From Ruminiclostridium cellobioparum subsp. termitidis CT1112 (GTDB lineage: Bacteria; Bacillota; Clostridia; Acetivibrionales; DSM-1351): 64,000 nucleotides of DNA. Made by a program: the position numbers and the translations under genes. Shown here one piece after another: positions 9,331 through 17,285 of this stretch (position 1 is its first letter; every line of letters starts with the position of its first letter). The notes under the pieces were generated by a model that saw nothing but the letters and a program-made list of their open reading frames with translations, was not told where the DNA came from and ran no database searches. The stretch is taken from assembly GCF_000350485.1 (NCBI RefSeq), contig NZ_AORV01000046.1, positions 1 through 64,000 on the forward strand. The letters are read 5' to 3'.

Positions 9331-10215
9331 TTAATAAAAGAATTCATATCTCCGTGTCCACGTTGCTGTCTGCCCCGGGGCAAGTTCCAGCCTTATGAAG
9401 GTTTCAGGGCTTATTACATGCCTGCTGCCCCACAATGCAAATTTTGCAACCTCGAAATCAACTGCCTCACGAATACCGGCACCGGTTTTGTGATTAAACA
9501 GTTCCCAGGAATATTCCGGAGTGTTTTCATAGTCTTTGAGAACACAATAGAATTCCTGCTCCACTCCGTTTTCCGGCCAGGTTATGGCACTCTCCCCCAG
9601 GACTATCTCCCCAACAATATTTTCAGGGATTATGCATCCGGGAATTTTTAATTCATAGCTGTCCGACACAAATTCATTGTTTATTCCCACAAAATTATGA
9701 CAGTACTCGGTAGTTTCAAATTTTTTCGAGCCGGTATTTTTCAGAATATAAGAAATGGTCAGAAAATTTTTATCGATTTTTATGTCCTTATTGTATGTAT
9801 AGGAATATCCGTCGTTATTGCCGGATTCCACTTTAAAGCATACCCGGCCGGCGCTTGAAGTCACACTGCCGGCAAGGGGAACAACAGGGTAGTTCCTGAA
9901 AAAATCATATGGTTTGTTATCAATTTTTTTTAAGTTTCCCACGCCGATTTTTATAAAATAATTGTCAACGTAAGTCTCCTCATACCCTATGGCTTCCTCA
10001 TTCCCGAACTCTCCGCAGAAACCCTGTCCACCTGAGCCCACACCAGGAACCAGGGCCTCCGGAACACAGAAAGTATACCTGTCATCAAGTGTGACCTGTG
10101 TGATAAAACCGTTCCAATCAAACCGGGAGCCCCTGTACACCTCTCCCGGATATGAAACCCGGACTGAAAGTCTGCCGTTATTCAGATCAATAGCCCCATT
10201 GCCGCCATGTTCCAT
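9331..10215 (-). CDS. Aldose 1-epimerase (galactose mutarotase)-like protein
   Basis: 294 residues, no signal peptide. The all-beta composition, early RFDWNGFI and central EYCHNFVGIN recall the galactose-mutarotase superfamily sandwich, where an invariant His and a late Glu interconvert anomers. Start supported by GAGGTTTACCT before ATG 10215. It lies between GH30 and the GH94 genes. A role in converting anomers released by glycosidase or phosphorylase cleavage would fit, because GH94 enzymes are anomer-specific; that is inference. It could also be a non-catalytic sugar-binding homologue. The catalytic Glu was not located with confidence. Confidence 0.65.
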   Translation of the reverse strand: MEHGGNGAIDLNNGRLSVRVSYPGEVYRGSRFDWNGFITQVTLDDRYTFCVPEALVPGVGSGGQGFCGEFGNEEAIGYEETYVDNYFIKIGVGNLKKIDNKPYDFFRNYPVVPLAGSVTSSAGRVCFKVESGNNDGYSYTYNKDIKIDKNFLTISYILKNTGSKKFETTEYCHNFVGINNEFVSDSYELKIPGCIIPENIVGEIVLGESAITWPENGVEQEFYCVLKDYENTPEYSWELFNHKTGAGIREAVDFEVAKFALWGSRHVISPETFIRLELAPGQTATWTRRYEFFY

Positions 10216-10241
10216 AGGTAAACCTCCATATATGCATCAAC

Positions 10242-10290
10242 CTCCAATCCGCTTTGTATGTCTGGGGAGGACCTGTTCAGCGGATTGGAG
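10242..10290 (-). repeat. 12-bp inverted repeat (mid-operon hairpin)
   Basis: CTCCAATCCGCT (10242-10253) and AGCGGATTGGAG (10279-10290) are perfect complements around a 25-base loop. They fill the gap between GH30 and the mutarotase-like gene. No T-run follows, so this is probably an mRNA-stability or processing hairpin rather than a terminator. The arms and loop do not match the hairpin at 6513-6563, although the loop length is the same. Confidence 0.65.
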
Positions 10291-10298
10291 CTGACAGC

Positions 10299-11639
10299 TT
10301 ATTTATTAAATACCAGTGTTGCTATTGAATGTGCGGGCAGTGCATGCCACACGTATTCATCTCCAAGCTTTGCATTGAGATTCTGCACATTATCCGATTC
10401 ATTCATGACAATAAGTACAACCGAGCCGTCTTCATTTCTGAACGCTACATGCTGAACAGATGACTCTCCTTCGGTTGAAACGTCTATCCTCAAGGCACCC
10501 GGCCTGACAAATTTGCTGAACTGTCCGATATAGTAATAAGAGCTGTTGTAATGTATCTCCTGGGTAGTAGTATCGGCTATTATTGGAGCATCACAGAAGT
10601 TCCCCACGTGATTTGGTCCGCCATTTTCATCAAGGATCAGGTTCCAGTCCAACCAGCCCTCCTGCCAGTTGTTAAAGTCACCTATCATGTTTCTGCCGTA
10701 TCTTTCACCTGTCAGCCATGAGCCAAGGTGAACTCCGCCTTCCTGGCAGCCCTCTGTGAACAGGATATGCTTGTCGGGATATAATTCATGCACCTTTGAT
10801 AAATTTTCAAAAGCCTCGGACACATACCAGTGATTTGCCACACCGTATACATACTTTGCAGTTTCAGGATCGGACAGGGTACCCGCTGCTCTCTCAACCA
10901 TAATATCCCTGTTGTGGTCCCAAATGTACAGCTTTATATCCCCAAGCCCTTCCTTTTCAAGAATTGGTCCCAGATAATCCCTTACAAAAGCGCCTTCCTC
11001 TTCAGCCGAGTAAATACAGGAATCCCAGGTCTGAACTGCAGCCGGTTCATTTTGCACCGTAACTGCACAGATATTAAGGCCTTTCGCCCTGGCCGCCTTA
11101 ATGTATTTTACATAATAATTGGCCCAGACTTCCCTGTATTCGGGAAGCAGCTGTCCCCCATGGTTCATATCCCTATTGGTCTTCATCCAGGCCGGAGGAC
11201 TCCATGGGGACGCAAGCAGGGTAATGTCAGCCTTTCTGGCTTTTGCCGCCTCCTTTATCATGGGTATTGTCCATTTATCCTCGCGGGAGATGTCAAAGGT
11301 TTTCAGTTCCCTGTCATTTTCCTCAACATATGTATAATTCTCCAGAGCAAAATCACAGCTGTGTATGTGGACCCTGCCCATGGAATAGCCGATGCCGGCC
11401 TGCGGATCAAAGTATTTCATTATAATTTCGTCTCTTTTTGCAGGATTCATTTTATAGAAGGTGTATGCGGCAGCTTCGGTGAATGCGCCTCCAAAACCCA
11501 CTATTTTTTGATAGCTTTTATGTGGATCAATTGAAAGCACAACACCTGCTGACTTGTTTTTTTCAAGGTTGTATACTCCTTTTTCAGTTAATCTGTCGTC
11601 AGTGTTTCTAGCTGTTTGAATGATTTTTACAGTGTTCAT
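10299..11639 (-). CDS. GH30 family glycoside hydrolase (intracellular beta-glucosidase/glucosylceramidase type)
   Basis: 446 residues from ATG 11639, preceded by GGAGAGG; the longer frame to 11657 lacks a ribosome binding site. No signal peptide. The TIM barrel carries the GH30 acid/base in VTVQNEP (E198) and the nucleophile in LFTEGCQE (E296), with GFGGAFTEAAA near the N-terminus and a short C-terminal beta domain (HALPAHSIATLVF). GH30 members split beta-linked glucosides, xylosides or beta-1,6-glucans with retention. The intracellular location and phosphorylase neighbours suggest it trims imported oligosaccharides. First gene of the operon, behind a LacI-type operator at 11794-11809. Confidence 0.88.
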   Translation of the reverse strand: MNTVKIIQTARNTDDRLTEKGVYNLEKNKSAGVVLSIDPHKSYQKIVGFGGAFTEAAAYTFYKMNPAKRDEIIMKYFDPQAGIGYSMGRVHIHSCDFALENYTYVEENDRELKTFDISREDKWTIPMIKEAAKARKADITLLASPWSPPAWMKTNRDMNHGGQLLPEYREVWANYYVKYIKAARAKGLNICAVTVQNEPAAVQTWDSCIYSAEEEGAFVRDYLGPILEKEGLGDIKLYIWDHNRDIMVERAAGTLSDPETAKYVYGVANHWYVSEAFENLSKVHELYPDKHILFTEGCQEGGVHLGSWLTGERYGRNMIGDFNNWQEGWLDWNLILDENGGPNHVGNFCDAPIIADTTTQEIHYNSSYYYIGQFSKFVRPGALRIDVSTEGESSVQHVAFRNEDGSVVLIVMNESDNVQNLNAKLGDEYVWHALPAHSIATLVFNK

Positions 11640-11793
11640 GGTAGCCTCTCCAATCATAATTTATAGATATTTAAATTTGTTATTACTGCTCTTTTTTATA
11701 CGCTTCTATCCGGACATTCGGACAGTTCAGCCGGTATAGCCTTGCCGGCCTATTTAAACTGCTATCAACTGTCTTAGTATCTAACACCGTCCG

Positions 11794-11809
11794 ATGTTAG
11801 CGCTAACAT
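11794..11809. promoter_or_regulatory. LacI-family operator upstream of the GH30-GH94 operon
   Basis: ATGTTAGCGCTAACAT is a perfect 16-bp palindrome with the central CG typical of LacI/GalR sites. The identical 16 bases occur in the lacI promoter at 13295-13310. It lies about 155 bases before the GH30 start codon, so the 5' untranslated region would be long if the promoter overlaps it; no clear -35/-10 pair was recognised nearby. Confidence 0.85.
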
Positions 11810-11883
11810 TTCGATAAAAAAATTAATTCGGATAAGTGCTGTCTTTACAGGCTTTATCCGGTCAGTGCCCGCGGATAGAGCGA

Positions 11884-12250
11884 TTAAATTAACTCGATGT
11901 GCCGGTTAATTTAACTATCAATATTACAGTTAAATCCGTTTCCCGATTATACCGGTACGCGAGTACAACTTTAAGTAATGGTTGACACGGTAAAAGTGCT
12001 TGCTGAAATTTGTAGGTAAACAACAAGTATTTTAGCCGGCAAAGTGACAGGAGGTCACTTTGAGCAGCACGCGAGACCCGGACGGTCGAGTCGCTGCGAC
12101 GGCAAGAAAATACTTGTTGTGAACCGTACTATTTCAAGTAAGCACTTTGTGTGTATCCATTGCTTGAAGTTAGTACGGAAGTACCGATACAATCAGCACA
12201 ATTATTACCGGAAATATAGATCAACCAATCAGCACAATACGTAAATTAAC
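11884..12250 (+). mobile_element. ORF-less structured element, copy A (MITE-like, inverted terminal motifs, rod-shaped fold)
   Basis: No gene fills 11640-12251. The edges carry inverted motifs: ACTCGATGTG (11892-11901, inside a TTAAATTAAC/GTTAATTTAA dyad) and CACAATACGT (12233-12242). Between them GGTAC (11954) pairs with GTACC (12181), AAGTGCTTGCTGAAAT pairs with ATTTCAAGTAAGCACTT, and ACAACAAGTATTTT (12020-12033) pairs exactly with AAAATACTTGTTGT (12107-12120). The tip holds two hairpins: AAAGTGAC-AGGAG-GTCACTTT, then an arm ending GACC-CGGAC-GGTC. Copies at 24890-25340 (reverse) and 25341-25663 share the tip with compensatory changes. A possible 5-bp target duplication, ATTAA (11883-11887; 12251-12255), overlaps the lacI stop codon. 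Whether it is a mobile DNA element, an expressed RNA, or both is unknown. Confidence 0.72.
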
Positions 12251-12251
12251 A

Positions 12252-13226
12252 TTAACCGGTTTGATGCCTGTTGGGTCCCACAGATTCTCTCCATTTCATT
12301 TCGGGTTCAAGATATTTCTTTTCATAAGGCAGCTCAGGATTTTTCAGCCTTTCCAAAAGTCTGGCCGCAAGCGCCCTGCCCGTCTCATAAACAGGCTGCC
12401 TTACGGTAGTAAGCGGCACTTTTGGGATCAGATCGAAAATAAGCCCGTCAAAACCTGCAATAGATATATCCCGCGGTATCTTAAGCTTCAGCTTTTCAGC
12501 CGCTCTGAAAGCACCGATGGCCAAAAGGTCGACGCAGCAAAAAATAGCTGTGGGTTTTTCCCTGGTCATAAGGTCGTAGGCATTGGTATATCCCTCCTGT
12601 TCGGAGTTCTCAGCATATCTCACCAGCTTCTCATCGAAGGGGATGTTATTCTTCTCCAATGCCTTTTTATAGCCTTCCAGACGTTCATGTGCATACCGCT
12701 GGCTTGTATCCCTCATAATAAAACCAATTTTTTTGTGTCCATTGGCTATTATCTTATCTGCCATCATTACGGCACCCAGCTCATTATCTACGTCCACACA
12801 GTCAATATCCAGATCATTCTTTCCAAAAAGAACAAAAGGTACCTTTATTTTTGCGGTAAAAGCATTTTCCTCACTTAAATCCAGTCCCATTACAATTGCA
12901 CCATCACATCTATGGTTGAATTCCAGATCGCGCTTGACCAGAAACAGGTAATTTGCATTACTCAATTCCTCTGCCACACCCGCAATGAGATGCATGTTAA
13001 AAGGGTCTGAAATTCCTATATTCCCGGGTATGTAGAGATATATGGTCCGTGTATTGTTCTGTGCCAATGCTTTTGCAGCAAAATTCGGCATAAAATCCAG
13101 TGCTTCCATAGCCTGTTCTACCTTGAGCCTTGTAGCCTCCGACACTATGTCAGGAGAATTGATGACTCTTGAGACGGTGATAAGGGATACTCCGGCCAGC
13201 TGGGCCACATCCTTCATAGTTGCCAT
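12252..13226 (-). CDS. LacI/GalR-family transcriptional regulator
   Basis: 324 residues. The N-terminal helix-turn-helix TMKDVAQLAGVSLITVSRVIN and hinge are followed by a periplasmic-binding-protein-like ligand domain ending before PEMKWRESV. AAGGA lies about 10 bases before ATG 13226. Two identical palindromes, one in its own promoter and one ahead of GH30, indicate autoregulation and control of the glucan-phosphorylase operon. The effector is presumably an oligosaccharide or sugar phosphate from that pathway (inference). The stop codon abuts element A, which separates lacI from the operon it would control. Confidence 0.92.
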   Translation of the reverse strand: MATMKDVAQLAGVSLITVSRVINSPDIVSEATRLKVEQAMEALDFMPNFAAKALAQNNTRTIYLYIPGNIGISDPFNMHLIAGVAEELSNANYLFLVKRDLEFNHRCDGAIVMGLDLSEENAFTAKIKVPFVLFGKNDLDIDCVDVDNELGAVMMADKIIANGHKKIGFIMRDTSQRYAHERLEGYKKALEKNNIPFDEKLVRYAENSEQEGYTNAYDLMTREKPTAIFCCVDLLAIGAFRAAEKLKLKIPRDISIAGFDGLIFDLIPKVPLTTVRQPVYETGRALAARLLERLKNPELPYEKKYLEPEMKWRESVGPNRHQTG

Positions 13227-13294
13227 TGATCATTTTCCTTTTTATTAGAATTAAAAATTTATATATTTTGTATAACTTGCACAAATTATATTGT

Positions 13295-13310
13295 ATGTTA
13301 GCGCTAACAT
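13295..13310. promoter_or_regulatory. LacI-family operator in the lacI promoter
   Basis: Same perfect palindrome ATGTTAGCGCTAACAT as at 11794-11809. On the minus strand it is followed four bases later by TATAAT, so a bound repressor would sit between the -35 and -10 positions. This fits autorepression of the lacI gene. Confidence 0.85.
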
Positions 13311-13392
13311 TTATAAATAAATTCTATATCCTTTCATACCAGAAGTCAACATTTAAAAAATTAATTTTCGAAATTTATACTTTCCCGGACAA

Positions 13393-13436
13393 TAAAAAGC
13401 TGCTGCACATTAATTAATTTATTCATGTACAGCAGC
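13393..13436 (-). terminator. Intrinsic terminator of the EF-G-like gene
   Basis: On the minus strand GCTGCTG...CAGCAGC forms a long stem (13399-13436, with one bulge) followed by TTTTTATT (13391-13398), 65 bases after the stop codon. Confidence 0.75.
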
Positions 13437-13501
13437 CTGTCAGCTCAATTATTATTCTATTTTTTTATTATTTCTACTGCTTTATTATTTCTATTGTCTT
13501 A

Positions 13502-15586
13502 TTATTCTTCTTCCTCTTCCACCATATTCTTCTTGGCCTCTTCAATTATCTTGCCGGCAACTATGGCAGGAGCTTCCTCGTACCTTTCAAACCAGAGCTT
13601 GAAATATCCGCGGCCCTGGGTCATTGATCTCAGGTCGGTGGCATACTTGAACATTTCGGATTGAGGCACCTCAGCTTCAACCTGCTGTATTCCGTTGTCC
13701 TGAGGATTCATTCCCAGTATGCGGCCGCGCCTCTTGTTCAGGTCACCGATTATGTCTCCCATGTAGTTATCGGGTACGTATACTTCAACATGGGCAATAG
13801 GTTCCAGAAGCGCAGGTCCGGCCATAGGCAGGCCTTTTTTGTATGCAAGCCTTGCTGCAATTTTAAAGGCCATTTCCGAGGAGTCGACATCATGGTAGGA
13901 GCCATCTACAAGGGTTGCTTTCAAGTTGACCACCGGATATCCAGCCAGGACACCTTTTACGATGGCTTCCCTCAGGCCTTTTTCAACAGCCGGATGATAG
14001 GATTTTGGGACCGAACCTCCGAATATCTTTTCCTCGAATACCAGGTCTTCCTTATCTCCATGCTCAAATTCAACCCAGACATGGCCGTACTGTCCGTGCC
14101 CGCCGGATTGCTTCTTGTGCTTGCCTTCGACTTTTACCTTCTTCTTTATGGTTTCCCTGTAGGGCACCTTGGGATCAACCAGATTGACCGCAACTCCGAA
14201 TTTTGCCTTCAATTTGCTGACTATGACATCCAGGTGCTGTTCGCCGACACCTGATATGAGCGTCTGATGTGTTTCAACGTTGATAGATACCTTGAAGGTG
14301 GGGTCCTCATCCTGCAGCTTGTGCAATCCCGAGCTGATTTTTTCCTCATCGCCTTTTGCTTTTGGCTCAACAGCCAGTGAGAGTGCAGGCTCGGGGAATA
14401 CTATCTTATCCAGCATAACCTTGTTGGACTGGTCACAAAGCGTGTCATTGGTATTTGTAGACGCCAGTTTGGCAATTCCTCCAATATCTCCGGCAATAAG
14501 CCTGTCGGTGGGAATCTGTTTTTTACCCCGCATTACAAATATCTGTCCGATTTTTTCAACCTTTTCCGTTGTAGTATTGTATACTGCCGAGTCGGCTTTC
14601 AAGGTTCCCGAATAAACCCTGAACATTGAAATCTTCCCTACAAAGGGGTCGGCAATAGTCTTAAATACAAGTGCAGTCAAGGGGCCGGCAGGATCTGCCT
14701 TTATCTCAACCTTCTCATCAGTTCCTGCCTTTACAGCTTTGGTACTGACACTTTCCGGAGAAGGCATATACTGGACAATTGCATTCATCAATTCCTGCAC
14801 ACCCATATTTTGAAGTGCGGAACCGCAGAATACCGGCGCTATTGAGCCGTCATAAATTCCGGCCTTAATACCTTTCCGGATTTCTTCCCCGGTGTACTCC
14901 TCGCCTCCGAAGTATTTCTCCATAAGGGCCTCATCAGTTTCGGCGATGAGTTCATTTAATGAATCTTTTAATTTTGTAACTTTATCAGTTAAATCGGAAG
15001 GAATATCAGTATCTACGACTTTATCCTTCTGGAACTTTTTCGCAGTCATATTGATTATATCCACATAACCAACATATTTGTCAGCTTCATAGATTGGAAG
15101 CTGGAAAGGAATAACTCCGTTGCCGAAGGTACCTGTCATCTTTTCCAATGCGGCATTGAAATTGGCATTTTCTTCATCCATTTTGTTTATGAAGAATATT
15201 CTTGCAGCATTGTGCTCTTTAGCATATGCCCATGACTTTTCCGTACCTACCGAAACACCACTTTTTGCAGAAACTATGATAACCGCGCCTTCTGCAACAC
15301 GGATACCCTGCATAACTTCACCGACAAAATCAAAATAACCGGGAGTGTCTATCACATTAATCTTGTGGTCCATCCATTCACATGGAGCCATTGCGGTACT
15401 AATGGATATCTTTCGTTTGACCTCCTCAGGGTCGTAGTCTGTTGTGGTTGTACCGTCAGCCACTTTGCCAAATCTGTCCAATACACCCGTATTAAACAGC
15501 ATAGCCTCCGCCAGGGTGGTTTTACCTCCATTACCGTGAGCCAAGAGGCAAATATTCCGTAGTTTTTGTACGGCATAGTCCTTCAT
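13502..15586 (-). CDS. EF-G-like translational GTPase (FusA2-type paralogue)
   Basis: 694 residues from ATG 15586, with AAGGGGG seven bases upstream; the in-frame ATG two codons earlier is too close to it. G1 motif AHGNGGKTT (canonical EF-G: AHIDAGKTT), G3 DTPGYFDF, G4 NKMD, then EF-G domains II-V (VNLVDPKVPYRETIKKK; GHGQYGHVWVEFE; DNYMGDIIGDLNKRRGRILGM). The divergent G1 and acidic C-terminus (MVEEEEE) mark it as one of the EF-G-like paralogues common in Clostridia and other Firmicutes rather than the housekeeping fusA, which normally sits in the str operon. Such paralogues may act in ribosome recycling or have unknown roles. Monocistronic, with its own terminator. Confidence 0.85.
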   Translation of the reverse strand: MKDYAVQKLRNICLLAHGNGGKTTLAEAMLFNTGVLDRFGKVADGTTTTDYDPEEVKRKISISTAMAPCEWMDHKINVIDTPGYFDFVGEVMQGIRVAEGAVIIVSAKSGVSVGTEKSWAYAKEHNAARIFFINKMDEENANFNAALEKMTGTFGNGVIPFQLPIYEADKYVGYVDIINMTAKKFQKDKVVDTDIPSDLTDKVTKLKDSLNELIAETDEALMEKYFGGEEYTGEEIRKGIKAGIYDGSIAPVFCGSALQNMGVQELMNAIVQYMPSPESVSTKAVKAGTDEKVEIKADPAGPLTALVFKTIADPFVGKISMFRVYSGTLKADSAVYNTTTEKVEKIGQIFVMRGKKQIPTDRLIAGDIGGIAKLASTNTNDTLCDQSNKVMLDKIVFPEPALSLAVEPKAKGDEEKISSGLHKLQDEDPTFKVSINVETHQTLISGVGEQHLDVIVSKLKAKFGVAVNLVDPKVPYRETIKKKVKVEGKHKKQSGGHGQYGHVWVEFEHGDKEDLVFEEKIFGGSVPKSYHPAVEKGLREAIVKGVLAGYPVVNLKATLVDGSYHDVDSSEMAFKIAARLAYKKGLPMAGPALLEPIAHVEVYVPDNYMGDIIGDLNKRRGRILGMNPQDNGIQQVEAEVPQSEMFKYATDLRSMTQGRGYFKLWFERYEEAPAIVAGKIIEEAKKNMVEEEEE

Positions 15587-15592
15587 AATCAT

Positions 15593-16259
15593 TCCCCCTT
15601 ATTAATTTTAATCGTTCACACTGTTATATGAGGATTCCTTAAAATTATTTTTAAGTCTTCCTAAAAACCGCATCTCAGCAAAGCTAATTCATCAAGCGAA
15701 TAATTCCCCTCCGGGATCAGAGCCCATTTAAGAATAGCAGTTCACTTGAGGACCGCAGGTTTGCGGCCCGGCCTCGCCAGCCCCCGCTTGCTTTAAGGAG
15801 GCAGGTGTAAAAGAAAAAATAGAGTAGATTAGGAACATGTTTCAAAACAACCTAACAACAAACTTTATACAATATTTAAATATCCAAATCTTTATATGTC
15901 ATTATATAATTTTCAGCAGATTTAACAAAATCAATGTATTATCTATTCGATTTTTTATGCCATTCTCCTTTTTTTATATGAAAAAATTTTTATTTAAAGC
16001 ACATTTGAAAATCCCCCGAATACATTTTATCCATTAATTGTAAAATATATTTCTCTTTTTTACTGTAAATCCACCGCTTTACATTTTACAAAGGATAGCA
16101 TCATACTTTAGAGGTTTATTAAATTTCACAATTACTATATAATATTTATTGTAGCAACCGGTCCGGCTTTATATCAATAGTTGAGGAGCGGTTAAAGTAT
16201 TATGGTAGAAGTTTTTTAAATCTTACTCAATGTAAAATGGTAGAAAGGAAGTAGAATTT
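15593..16259 (+). other. Gene-free stretch before aroF with a GC-rich hairpin cluster (possible small RNA)
   Basis: Mostly AT-rich, but 15740-15815 is strikingly GC-rich. GAGG-CCGCA (15748-15757) pairs with TGCGG-CCTC (15762-15775) as one hairpin; GCCTC (15771-15775) can instead pair with GAGGC (15798-15802), so two folds exclude each other. No T-tract follows. No T-box or known riboswitch signature was seen. ACTATATAATATT around 16133-16146 could be a -10 region for aroF. Small RNA gene, leader or remnant cannot be decided. Confidence 0.4.
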
Positions 16260-17285
16260 ATGATTATTGTAATGAACCCCAAGTCGAATCAAATGCAGAT
16301 CGACGATGTAATCAATGTGTTAAAGAACTCCGGATTGGGAGTTCACATCTCCCAGGGAACCGAACGCACCATAATCGGCATCATCGGTGACAAAAGTGTT
16401 TTAAGAGATATACCTCTTGAGCTGATGCCGGGTGTGGAGAAACTGGTCCCTATTGTGGAGTCCTTTAAGCTTGCAGGTAAGACCTTCAGACCCGAGCCAA
16501 GTGTTGTCAACGTAAACGGGGTCAAAATCGGAGGCAAGGAGCTGGCTATAATGGCCGGGCCCTGCGCAGTTGAAAATTACGAGCAGATAATGGAAGCCGC
16601 CCGCGCTGTTAAAAAGTCCGGCGCCCAGTTTTTGAGAGGCGGTGCCTTTAAACCCAGAACCTCTCCCTATGCATTCCAGGGGCTTGAAGAAGAAGGTTTA
16701 AAACTTTTAAAGGCGGCAAAGGATGAGACCGGCCTCCAGATCATAACCGAGGTAACCGGTGAAAAGGCCGTCGAACTGTCCATGCCCTATGTGGATATGT
16801 TTCAAATAGGCGCAAGAAACGTACAGAATTTTCAGCTTCTGAAAGAAGTGGGCAGATCCATGAAGCCTGTGCTTTTGAAGAGAGGTTCTGCAACCACTAT
16901 CGATGAATGGCTCAATGCCGCTGAATATATAATGAGTGAAGGAAATTACGATGTGGTTCTGTGCGAAAGAGGCATCAGAACTTTTGAAACTGCAACGAGA
17001 AATACACTGGACATAAGTGCTGTACCTGTTGTTAAGAATATGAGCCACCTTCCGGTTATCGTTGACCCGAGCCATGCCGCAGGCAAGGCCAAATTTGTCA
17101 TTCCGCTGGCCAGGGCGGCCATAGCTGCGGGAGCAGACGGATTGATAGTAGAGGTACATCCCAATCCCATGATAGCAATGTCAGATGCGGCGCAGCAGCT
17201 GAATCCAGCTGATTTCAACAACTTGTGCAGCGATATAGGCAAACTTGCTCCAATACTGGAAAGAGAATTCAACTACTATGGTTAA
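16260..17285 (+). CDS. aroF: 3-deoxy-7-phosphoheptulonate (DAHP) synthase, type I-beta
   Basis: 341 residues. It condenses phosphoenolpyruvate and erythrose 4-phosphate in the first shikimate step. An N-terminal ferredoxin-like domain (about 1-70: MIIVMNPKSN... GIIGDKSVLRDIPLE) precedes the KDO8P/DAHP synthase barrel with IMAGPCAVEN, LRGGAFKPRTSPY, IGARNVQNFQLLKEVG and VDPSHAAGK. The N-terminal domain is the class that confers feedback sensitivity in Thermotoga-type enzymes. ATG 16260 follows AAGGAAG. It overlaps tyrA by 8 bases (ATGGTTAA), so the two are translationally coupled and commit carbon towards tyrosine. Confidence 0.96.
   Translation: MIIVMNPKSNQMQIDDVINVLKNSGLGVHISQGTERTIIGIIGDKSVLRDIPLELMPGVEKLVPIVESFKLAGKTFRPEPSVVNVNGVKIGGKELAIMAGPCAVENYEQIMEAARAVKKSGAQFLRGGAFKPRTSPYAFQGLEEEGLKLLKAAKDETGLQIITEVTGEKAVELSMPYVDMFQIGARNVQNFQLLKEVGRSMKPVLLKRGSATTIDEWLNAAEYIMSEGNYDVVLCERGIRTFETATRNTLDISAVPVVKNMSHLPVIVDPSHAAGKAKFVIPLARAAIAAGADGLIVEVHPNPMIAMSDAAQQLNPADFNNLCSDIGKLAPILEREFNYYG

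Noticed and set aside
16090-16259. T-box or amino-acid riboswitch before aroF
   Set aside because: I found no T-box sequence (the TGGNACCGCG block), no specifier-loop layout and no terminator before aroF.
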